Source: Archangium sp. (GTDB lineage: Bacteria; Myxococcota; Myxococcia; Myxococcales; Myxococcaceae). Taken from it: a stretch of DNA of 64,000 nt. The translations under genes and the position numbers were made by a program. Shown one piece after another: positions 56,663 to 64,000 of the stretch (position 1 is the stretch's first letter; each line of letters starts with the position of its first letter). A model generated the notes under the pieces. The model did not search any database and was not told the DNA's origin. It saw nothing but the letters and a program-made list of their open reading frames with translations. The DNA lies in contig JALHMW010000003.1 in NCBI GenBank assembly GCA_022843845.1, forward strand, positions 124,001 through 188,000, given 5' to 3'.

Positions 56663-57851
56663 TCACTGCTTCGAGACAGGAGCCCTTGAGGGACTCCCGA
56701 ACATGCGGCGTCCCTCGGCGACCGTCTTCGTCGGGTAGAACGTGTCGCGCCAGATCACCCCGCCGCGCCACAGCGCCAGCACTGCGGAGCGAATCATCAC
56801 GAAGCCGAACGGCAGCACCCCGAGCGCGGCCAGCGGGCTGGTCGACGTGGGAAAGCCCAGCCACCGGCCGACGAAGAAGGTGAGCGCGGGCCCGAGCACG
56901 GCGACGACCGTCGCGCCGACGGCCCACCCACCACCGAGCGCCCACCCGGCGACGAAGCCCAGCTCGAGGAGCACGAGCCCGCCCGACGCCGCGAAGAGCG
57001 CGGCCGCGGGGGCCGACGCGCCGTTCTTCTCGACTGCGCGCATCATCACGCCGTAGCTCGGGTAGAACTCGAGGTGCACGGCGTCACCGCCGAGGAACAC
57101 CTCACACGCGGCGCCGCTGACCTTCATCATCCGGCCGAGCGCGACGTCGTCTCCAGTCTCCATTCGCAGCCACTCGAGCCCGCGCGTCTTCGCGAACGCG
57201 GACCGACGAACGAGGTTGAAGGCGCCGACGCCCATGAACGCGCTGGAGCGTCGGTCGCGCACCGCCCAGGGCCGGGTGAACAGGAGCAGCACCCTGAACA
57301 TCGTCGCCAGCGAGAGCCGCAGCGCGAGGCCCGTGAGGCGAAAGCGCGGGAAGATGGTGATGAAGTCGAGCGCGCGACGTTGGGCCTCGGCGATGACGCG
57401 CTCGAAGGTGCCCGGCGCGATGACGATGTCGGCGTCGCTGAAGAGCACGAACTCTCCGGTGCAGGCCTCGAGGCCCTTCGCCATAGCGTGCACCTTGCCG
57501 AGCCAGCCAACGGGGAGCTCGGTGAGGTGGACGACGTGGAGCCGCGGGTCCGGCGCCGCAAGGCGATCGGCGATCGGCGATCGCGCCCGTGTCATCGGTC
57601 GACCGATCGTTCACCAGCACGAGCTCGAGGTTCGGGTAGGTGCTTTCGAACTTGCTGCGCAGCGCCGCCTCGAGGTGCGCAGCCTCGTTCCTCGCCGGCA
57701 TCACGAGCGAGAGCTTCGGCCAGCCGCCCGGGGGCATCGTCGGGTCCACGGTCCCGACCTGGTCCACGCTCCAGCGCGCTCGGAGGAAGAGAAGCGCCTG
57801 TGCGCCCCACCACGCGAAGCTCACGACGCTGAGGACGATGAGGACGGTCAT
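56663..57851 (-). pseudogene. GT2 family glycosyltransferase interrupted by a 7-bp tandem-repeat frameshift (possible phase-variable gene)
   Basis: Two overlapping frames encode the halves of one membrane-bound GT2 enzyme. From ATG 57851 (GAGGATT ribosome site) the first frame reads an N-terminal helix (MTVLIVLSVVSFAWWGAQAL), LSLVMPARNEA and LVNDRSTDDTG. It then loses register, and the second frame carries the rest (FSDADI, GDDVALG, C-terminal helices, to 56663). The break is at 57562-57582, where GATCGCC is repeated three times. With two copies the text reads TGAIADRLAAPDPRLHVVHL without interruption and gives a 393-residue enzyme. This could be true phase variation, an inactivating mutation or a sequencing error. 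Confidence 0.85.
57562..57582. repeat. Three tandem copies of a 7-bp unit (GGCGATC / GATCGCC)
   Basis: On the + strand GGCGATC occurs three times head to tail inside the glycosyltransferase gene. Because 7 is not a multiple of three, gain or loss of a unit switches the frame; two units restore it. Confidence 0.9.
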
Positions 57852-58165
57852 GGAGAATCCTCGCAGGCGGCTGGCCGCCGAACTGTCGCAAGCATCGGGC
57901 CACGACAACACCGCTCAACGCACCCAGTCCTGCCCTCGAGCGGCCGACGCGCTTCGCCATTCTGTCAGCGATTCGCGACACCGTTCGCCGTTCCGAGGGC
58001 ACTTCGTTCGTCGCCGTCCTGTCTGAGTCCGGTCTCGGCAGTCCAGACTGCGCAGTAGTGAGCACTCCACCTTCGCGCGACCGACCTGACCGCCTCGAAG
58101 AGTCCGCGTTGCTCAGCGTCCCCAGGCCGCCGCGGTCGGTCGGCTTGCGTCGACGCCGAGGTCGT
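57852..58165. other. Intergenic stretch without recognised gene
   Basis: This ~310-bp stretch separates the glycosyltransferase start from the stop of the 58166-59275 gene. No convincing coding frame, tRNA or classical promoter was seen. It must contain the promoter of the glycosyltransferase. Confidence 0.5.
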
Positions 58166-59275
58166 TCAGGGCTCGGAGGACCGGCGACGCTTCGGCACGA
58201 CCAGCCCACGCGACAGGCGCTTGAGCACCACGTCACGCTGCCGCTGCTTGTAGCGCTCGTGCGAGTTCTCGCCCTTCTCGTTCTCGGCGGCCTGCTTCGC
58301 GTCGGCGATCTGGAACTCGCACGTCGCCAGCGTGATGCGGCCTCGCCGGCTGCGATCGTCGTACTCGGGCGGCGGCAGGTACGCATCGAGGCGAATGGGC
58401 ACGTCGGCGACGAAGTTCAAGATGCGGTACGTCGAGCCCGAGAAGGCGTTGCCGCGTTTGCTCTCTTCGCGCTCCTCGTAGTCGACGTCGAGGTGCAGCT
58501 GCTTCGCGTACTTCCGGAAGTTCGGGTACTGCGCGAGCAGATCCTTGAAGCGCAGGAGCGTGTTCTCGGTCTGCGCGGGCACCATGAAGTTGAACGGAAT
58601 CAGCCGCTGCATGAGGAAGTAGAGCGTCGGCAACACGTCGTCACGCTCCTTCACGATGATTCGAAAGCGCGTGCGATCGTAGACGGCGGCCGCCGTCGAG
58701 TCCTTCTTGGCGATCAGCTTGGTGATCACCGACTCGCGCGCCTTGATGGAGTCCGAGAACTCGACGATCGGCAGCCCCTTGGCCTTCGCGTCGTCGATCA
58801 CCGCGACGACCCGCTCCGTCACCATCTCGGCGAGGCCGGCCTCCGACACCGCGGTCTTGAAGAGCAGATCGCGCGCTTCGATGTGCTGAATGACGTGCAT
58901 CACCTTCAACACGACACAGGCGATCTTCCGGTACTTCTTGTCCACCTGTCCTGACGCCAGCAGGAACAGATCGTGGATCATGTTGGGGTTCGCGACCGCG
59001 TCGGCCACTTTGTAGTCGAACGTGCGGCGCAGGTACTCGACCGCATCACTCAAGACCTGACGGACCCACGCTTCGTCGTGCCGTTGGGTCGGGTCGATCT
59101 GGCAGAGCCGGATGAACCGATCGACCTCGTCCCAGGTCGTGAAGTGCATCCGGCGCCACTCGATGACGGAGCCACCACGCAGGACGAGCCGAAGACGCTC
59201 GAGCTCCTTGAGCCCCATCTCCTCGACTCGTCTGACCGGCAGGTCCGGCAGCGTCGGCTGGTGTTTGAGCGCCAC
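58166..59275 (-). CDS. Conserved myxobacterial protein (TIGR04552-like; possible RelA/SpoT-type fold)
   Basis: This 369-residue soluble protein is of a type I associate with the Myxococcota-specific TIGR04552 family. The central region (SVITKLIAKKDSTAAAVYDR followed by TRFRIIVKERDDV) recalls the K/D/R-rich nucleotide-binding core of RelA/SpoT-type synthetases, but this is only a resemblance. An N-terminal helical region contains PNMIHDLFLLASGQ, and the C-terminus is strongly basic (QRQRDVVLKRLSRGLVVPKRRR). It is a stand-alone gene between intergenic stretches. Confidence 0.78.
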   Translation of the reverse strand: MALKHQPTLPDLPVRRVEEMGLKELERLRLVLRGGSVIEWRRMHFTTWDEVDRFIRLCQIDPTQRHDEAWVRQVLSDAVEYLRRTFDYKVADAVANPNMIHDLFLLASGQVDKKYRKIACVVLKVMHVIQHIEARDLLFKTAVSEAGLAEMVTERVVAVIDDAKAKGLPIVEFSDSIKARESVITKLIAKKDSTAAAVYDRTRFRIIVKERDDVLPTLYFLMQRLIPFNFMVPAQTENTLLRFKDLLAQYPNFRKYAKQLHLDVDYEEREESKRGNAFSGSTYRILNFVADVPIRLDAYLPPPEYDDRSRRGRITLATCEFQIADAKQAAENEKGENSHERYKQRQRDVVLKRLSRGLVVPKRRRSSEP

Positions 59276-59396
59276 GCGCGGGAGTTACCGGAAGGTCGAG
59301 GGCGCCTCCAGCCGATTCAGATCGCCTCGTGTTCGAGACCAGCCGACGCGAGACGAACGCCGGAGCCGGGAGCGCTGCCGGCGCGTCAGCGGCACT

Positions 59397-60203
59397 TCAC
59401 GGCAGGCTGACGCAGACGCCGTTGCCGTTCTCGAACGCATAGCCGAGGGTCAGCGACGTGACCGACTCTGGGCCGCACTGCGAGATGAGCAGCGTCGCGG
59501 TTCCCCCCTGGTTCGCGGCGGCGACCGAGACCCCGCTGGTGACGGTCCCGAAGGTCTGCCCTTCACGGTAGAGGAAGAGCCTCGGGTACCCACCGTCGAC
59601 GAAGCCAGACCGGAAGTCGTAGGCGACGAGCTCGACGACCGCCCGCCGCGCCGAGCCGACCGGGCACCCGCCGTCGTCCACCGCAAAGGAGACTCCTCGA
59701 GCCGCAGTGATCACCGGGCCGAAGTTGACGCCAGGGTTCCACCGGAGAGGCGCCGACTGTGGCCCGAAGTTCATGCACCGGGGCCGCGCGACGTCTCGGC
59801 ACCCTGCCGCCGTGCACACATGGCCTGAACCACAACCCGCTGGCTGCGCCGTCATCAGATCGCAGCTGGCGCCCGTCTCGCAGGCCCCTGAGACGACGTT
59901 GCAGATCTGCTCGCCGCACAGGCCGATGGAGCAGCCCCCGTCTGCGGCGATCGTGCCCGCGTCGTCTGTCCCACCATCTGCTGCGGAGCCCCCGACACAC
60001 ACCTGTCGGGTGCAGCTCCCGCCCGGGCTGCAGGTCGAGCACTCCTGACCGCGTCTACCGCACGCGGCGACCTGGGTGCCGACCTGGCATTCGCCGCTGG
60101 CGTCGCAGCACCCGGCACACGTCTCTGCGTCACAGGGCTCACGACACGAGGCGATGAAGAGCCCCACCAACAGTCCAACTCCGAGCGCGAGGCGCAGCGA
60201 CAT
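59397..60203 (-). CDS. Cys-rich lipoprotein
   Basis: The protein is 268 residues from ATG 60203, chosen because it gives a type II signal peptide (MSLRLALGVGLLVGLFIASC). The mature N-terminus has one CDAETCAGCCDASGECQVG module with the same Cys spacing as the modules of the 27581-28549 protein, followed by a DGGTDDAGT linker, further Cys clusters and a beta-rich C-terminal half. It lies directly downstream of the alpha-operon hairpin (60222-60253) and may be read from that operon or have its own promoter. Function is unknown. Confidence 0.75.
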   Translation of the reverse strand: MSLRLALGVGLLVGLFIASCREPCDAETCAGCCDASGECQVGTQVAACGRRGQECSTCSPGGSCTRQVCVGGSAADGGTDDAGTIAADGGCSIGLCGEQICNVVSGACETGASCDLMTAQPAGCGSGHVCTAAGCRDVARPRCMNFGPQSAPLRWNPGVNFGPVITAARGVSFAVDDGGCPVGSARRAVVELVAYDFRSGFVDGGYPRLFLYREGQTFGTVTSGVSVAAANQGGTATLLISQCGPESVTSLTLGYAFENGNGVCVSLP

Positions 60204-60221
60204 GGGGAGCACCAAAGCACA

Positions 60222-60253
60222 CGCCCCGCCGGTCACGGAGACCGAACGGGGCG
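60222..60253 (-). terminator. Hairpin ending the alpha ribosomal operon
   Basis: On the minus strand CGCCCCG-TT-CGGTC-TCCGT-GACCG-G-CGGGGCG folds into a long stem 27 nt after the rplQ stop. Only a poor U-rich tail follows, so termination may be partial and read-through into the 59397-60203 gene is possible. Confidence 0.5.
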
Positions 60254-60280
60254 CGAGCGACTTCCGTCACGAGAGTTGTT

Positions 60281-60694
60281 TCAGGCCTTCTTCTCGGTCT
60301 CGGTCTCGGTCGTCGGAGCGGCCTCGAAGGCCTTCTCCTTGCGATCGACGAGCTCGATGATGGCGATGTCGGCAGCGTCACCCTTGCGGAAGTGACCCTT
60401 CAGAATACGGGTGTAGCCACCAGCGCGCTTGGAGTAGCGATCCTTGAGCTCTCCGAAGACCTTCTGGAGCACGTCGCGGTTCTTCACGTGACGGGCGGCC
60501 AGGCGGGCGTTGTGCACACCACCCTTCTTGCCCAGCGTGATGATCCGCTCAGCGAGCCGGCGGGCCTCCTTGGCTTTCGGGAGGGTGGTCTCGATGCGCT
60601 CGTGCTCGAGCAGCGAGGTGACCATGTTGCGCAGCATCGCGATGCGGTGTGCGGTGGTGCGCTGCAGCTTTCGGTATCCGACTCGGTGTTCCAT
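60281..60694 (-). CDS. rplQ: 50S ribosomal protein L17
   Basis: The protein is 137 residues. HRVGYRKLQRTTAHRIAMLRNM and SLLEHERIETTLPKAKEARR are the conserved L17 core. The ~20-residue Glu/Lys/Thr-rich tail (FEAAPTTETETEKKA) is a mild extension. It is the last gene of the operon rpsM-rpsK-rpsD-rpoA-rplQ, 143 nt after rpoA. Confidence 0.98.
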   Translation of the reverse strand: MEHRVGYRKLQRTTAHRIAMLRNMVTSLLEHERIETTLPKAKEARRLAERIITLGKKGGVHNARLAARHVKNRDVLQKVFGELKDRYSKRAGGYTRILKGHFRKGDAADIAIIELVDRKEKAFEAAPTTETETEKKA

Positions 60695-60837
60695 GACGCC
60701 TGCTTTCGAACCCCACCGGCCGTCTCAGGTACCGGGAGGAGGTAATCGCGACGAAGAGCTCGTCGCGGTTTTGTGGAGCAGCCCGGCGACCACCGCCAGG
60801 CTGTGGGCCGCTCCCCGTTTCGAGGGAGCGGGACGAT
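60695..60837 (-). other. rpoA-rplQ spacer with two perfect hairpins
   Basis: Two 8-bp perfect stems occur in this 143-nt spacer: CCGCTCCC with GGGAGCGG (60808-60831) and CGCGACGA with TCGTCGCG (60747-60767). They could attenuate transcription or mark a processing site between rpoA and rplQ. No gene is seen. Confidence 0.55.
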
Positions 60838-61878
<1,041 letters not shown>

Positions 61879-62037
61879 GGGTGCTGCTCCTGTTGACGAT
61901 CGAGCCACCAACGTACCCGCGGAGTGCAGGAGGGCTCGGCCGGTGAGAGACACCGGAGCGAAGACCGCCGCTCCGGAGTGAAAATGAAACGCGCCCCACG
62001 CCGAGCCGTGAGGCCCGGCAGCAGGACGCGTGGTCGA
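61879..62037 (-). other. rpsD-rpoA spacer with hairpin
   Basis: The 159-nt spacer carries a perfect 8-bp stem (CCGGAGCG with CGCTCCGG, 61953-61976) and smaller GC-rich inverted repeats. It could be an internal regulatory site, since S4 autoregulates this operon in E. coli, though at a different place. No gene is seen. Confidence 0.45.
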
Positions 62038-62664
62038 TTACTTCGAGTACAATTCGACGATGAGCTGCTCCTGAATCGGCATCGTCAGGTCCTCACGGTT
62101 CGGAGGCGTCTTGACGGTGCCCTTCAGCAGCTTCTTGTCGACGTCGAGCCACTGGGGAATGCCGCGGCGGTCGACCGTCTCGATGGCCTCCTGGATGCGG
62201 AGGATCTTCTTCGACTTGTCGTGAACCTCGACGATCGAGCCCGGCTTGATGGCGAAGCCCGGCATGTTCACGCGCTTGGCGTTCACCGTGAAGTGACCGT
62301 GGCGAACCAGCTGGCGTGCCTCAGCGCGGGTGTCAGCGAAGCCCATGCGGAAGACGACGTTGTCGAGGCGCAGCTCGAGCAGCTGGAGCAGCATCTCGCC
62401 CGTCTTGCCCTTCGACGAGGCCGCACGCGCGAAGTAGCCGCGGAATTGGCTCTCGAGCAGGCCGTACATGCGCTTGACCTTCTGCTTCTCGCGCAGCTGC
62501 ACGCCGTAGTTCGAGAACTTCACGCGACCCTGGCCATGCTGGCCGGGAGGATACGGGCGGCGCTCGATGGCGCACTTGTCCGTGTAGCAACGGTCGCCCT
62601 TCAGATACATCTTCAGGTTTTCGCGTCGGCAGATGCGGCAGACGCTGGCGGTGTAACGAGCCAT
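62038..62664 (-). CDS. rpsD: 30S ribosomal protein S4
   Basis: This 208-residue S4 nucleates 16S rRNA folding. It is the zinc-binding type: C9, C12, C26 and C31 ([14 protein letters not shown]) form a Cys4 knuckle. The S4 RNA-binding domain is clear ([38 protein letters not shown]). It lies 36 nt downstream of rpsK. Confidence 0.98.
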   Translation of the reverse strand: MARYTASVCRICRRENLKMYLKGDRCYTDKCAIERRPYPPGQHGQGRVKFSNYGVQLREKQKVKRMYGLLESQFRGYFARAASSKGKTGEMLLQLLELRLDNVVFRMGFADTRAEARQLVRHGHFTVNAKRVNMPGFAIKPGSIVEVHDKSKKILRIQEAIETVDRRGIPQWLDVDKKLLKGTVKTPPNREDLTMPIQEQLIVELYSK

Positions 62665-62700
62665 GGAAGTGGGTGTCCTTGGTGTGGAGAGAGTGAAGGG

Positions 62701-63144
62701 TCAGACGCGACGGCGCTTGGCCATACGGCAGCCATTGTGCGGAATCGGCGTCACGTCGCGGATCAGGGAGATCTTCAGGCCAGCTGCGGCGATTGCGCGC
62801 AGCGCCGACTCACGGCCCGCGCCGGGGCCCTTCACGAGCACCTGAACGTTCTTCAGGCCGTGCTCCATCGCCTTCGCGGCGGCGTCGCCAGCGGCGACCT
62901 GCGCGGCGAACGGCGTCGACTTGCGTGAGCCCTTGAAGCCGCGCGCGCCTGCCGTCGACCATGAGATCACGTTCCCCGAGACGTCGGTGATGGTGATCAT
63001 CGTGTTGTTGAAGGTCGAGTGAATGTGAACGATCCCGTTGAGGATGTTCTTCTTGCCCTTCTTCGCCTTGGCGACCTTCTTCTCGCCTTCCGCTGCCACT
63101 GGGGCAGCCGGAGCGGCGGCCGGTGCTGCAATCTCTTCAGCCAT
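62701..63144 (-). CDS. rpsK: 30S ribosomal protein S11 (N-terminally extended)
   Basis: The protein is 147 residues, about 18 longer than the E. coli protein because of an Ala/Pro/Lys-rich leader ([20 protein letters not shown]). The core is standard ([33 protein letters not shown]) and ends [11 protein letters not shown] rather than the usual CRPPKRRRV. It lies in order after rpsM. Confidence 0.97.
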   Translation of the reverse strand: MAEEIAAPAAAPAAPVAAEGEKKVAKAKKGKKNILNGIVHIHSTFNNTMITITDVSGNVISWSTAGARGFKGSRKSTPFAAQVAAGDAAAKAMEHGLKNVQVLVKGPGAGRESALRAIAAAGLKISLIRDVTPIPHNGCRMAKRRRV

Positions 63145-63209
63145 GATGTTCTCGCTTCGTGGAGGTGATCAGCTTCGCGTCGTGAACGGCCCGCGAAGCC
63201 AGGGGTGAA

Positions 63210-63596
63210 TTACTTCGCGGCAGGAGCGGCGGGCTTGACGCGCTGCACGCCACGCTTCGGGCCCTTGCGGGTACGCGCGTTGGTGTGGGTGCGCTGGCCA
63301 CGAACCGGCAGACCGCGACGGTGACGCAGACCGCGGTAGCAGCCGAGGTCCATCAGGCGCTTGATGTTCATCGTGATCTCGCGGCGCAGGTCACCTTCGA
63401 CCGTGAAGTCCGCCTCGATGATCTCGCGGATCTTCCGCGACTGCTCGTCGGTCAGATCCTTGGTCCGGGTGGTCATGTCGATGCCAGCCTTCGTCACGAT
63501 CTCGGCCGCCGACTTCTTGCCGATGCCGTAGATGTACTGGAGCGAGATGACGACGCGCTTCGCAACTGGGAGGTCAACGCCTGCAATACGAGCCAT
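63210..63596 (-). CDS. rpsM: 30S ribosomal protein S13
   Basis: The protein is 128 residues. [20 protein letters not shown] and [13 protein letters not shown] match S13, as does the C-terminal [19 protein letters not shown]. It is followed by rpsK after 65 nt and preceded by rpmJ after 43 nt. Confidence 0.98.
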   Translation of the reverse strand: MARIAGVDLPVAKRVVISLQYIYGIGKKSAAEIVTKAGIDMTTRTKDLTDEQSRKIREIIEADFTVEGDLRREITMNIKRLMDLGCYRGLRHRRGLPVRGQRTHTNARTRKGPKRGVQRVKPAAPAAK

Positions 63597-63639
63597 GTTG
63601 GTTCTTCTTCCTGACGGGAGGTGATCAGCTGAGGACGAC

Positions 63640-63756
63640 TCAGCCCTGACGCTGCTTGTGACGGGGGTTGGCCGGGCAGATGATGCGAATGACGCCGGCG
63701 CGGCGAACCACCTTGCACTTGTCGCAAATCTTCTTCACTGACGGACGGACCTTCAT
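63640..63756 (-). CDS. rpmJ: 50S ribosomal protein L36
   Basis: This 38-residue zinc-ribbon protein begins [20 protein letters not shown] and ends [13 protein letters not shown], with the C-x2-C and C-x4-H ligand arrangement of the zinc-binding (C+) L36. It lies between infA and rpsM, a common bacterial order. The reading frame is short but unambiguous. Confidence 0.95.
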   Translation of the reverse strand: MKVRPSVKKICDKCKVVRRAGVIRIICPANPRHKQRQG

Positions 63757-63792
63757 GACAACCCTCGTGATGCGTGATGCGTGAGAAGTGAA

Positions 63793-64000
63793 TTACTTCG
63801 CGCGATACGTGATTCGGCCACGGGTGAGATCGTACGGCGACAGCTCGACCTTCACCTTGTCGCCGGGAAGAATGCGGATGAAGTGCATACGCATTTTTCC
63901 AGAGATGTGCGCAAGCACCTCGTGACCGTTCTCGAGCTGCACCTTGAACATGGCGTTCGGGAGCGGCTCCTTCACGGTTCCTTCCACTTCGATCGAGTCT
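63793..64000 (-). CDS. infA: Translation initiation factor IF-1, 5' end outside window
   Basis: The 3' part of infA encodes 68 residues, from [20 protein letters not shown] through the S1-like OB fold to [11 protein letters not shown]. The start, expected a few codons upstream, is beyond the window edge. IF-1 occupies the ribosomal A site during initiation. It is read in the same direction as rpmJ, 36 nt before it. Confidence 0.97.
   Translation of the reverse strand, partial: DSIEVEGTVKEPLPNAMFKVQLENGHEVLAHISGKMRMHFIRILPGDKVKVELSPYDLTRGRITYRAK

Overview
The window is high-GC, densely coded chromosomal DNA that reads as a member of the Myxococcota, probably a Myxococcus/Archangium-type myxobacterium. 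The main pointers are a MYXO-CTERM sorting tail on a giant surface protein, a pseudo-receiver plus coiled-coil protein of the AglZ/FrzS motility type, many Cys-rich 'DAG'-linker lipoproteins, an IgGFc-binding-domain lipoprotein, and heavy use of GTG and TTG starts. No phage, transposase, CRISPR array, rRNA or tRNA gene was recognised.

Layout. 1-4839 (+): respiratory complex I genes nuoD (5' cut by the window edge), nuoG, nuoH, nuoI. NuoE and NuoF are absent from between D and G, and the cluster stops at nuoI. 4879-7765 (+): an AmpG-like permease and a membrane-anchored metallophosphoesterase. 7768-12531 (-): a small lipoprotein, a Sua5/YciO/YrdC protein, a secreted protein, an alpha/beta hydrolase overlapping a TPR protein, and a short basic protein. 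12598-22848 (+): a glycosyltransferase with a ~500-residue disordered tail, the AglZ-like protein, an IgGFc-binding lipoprotein and an unknown helical protein. 22859-23098: an 11-unit, 22-bp-period direct-repeat array. 23282-40567: mixed-strand accessory region with secreted lipoproteins, a MoxR ATPase, M1 aminopeptidase, GH31 glycosidase, NlpC/P60 peptidase, a hybrid histidine kinase and a large propeller-like repeat protein. 40642-49716 (-): one 3,024-residue protein with 28 copies of a ~105-residue Cys-paired repeat and a MYXO-CTERM tail. 50135-50374: rpoZ. 50444-52822 (-): four small genes including a Nudix hydrolase. 52954-55118: groES-groEL under a sigma70-type promoter with one perfect and two degenerate CIRCE operators. 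55238-60203: a DUF2490-like protein, a pentapeptide-repeat protein, a frameshifted GT2 glycosyltransferase, a conserved myxobacterial protein and a Cys-rich lipoprotein. 60281-64000 (-): the alpha ribosomal operon infA-rpmJ-rpsM-rpsK-rpsD-rpoA-rplQ, with infA cut by the window edge.

How it works together. The ends are housekeeping (complex I; translation/transcription), with rpoZ and groESL in between. The rest is dominated by the cell envelope: about eight lipoproteins or secreted proteins, glycosyltransferases and peptidoglycan-related enzymes. The observations most worth a second look are the 22-bp array, a glycosyltransferase whose reading frame is broken by one extra 7-bp tandem unit (restored exactly by two copies), the triple CIRCE region, the 28-repeat MYXO-CTERM giant, and the AglZ-like pseudo-receiver that has lost its phospho-acceptor.
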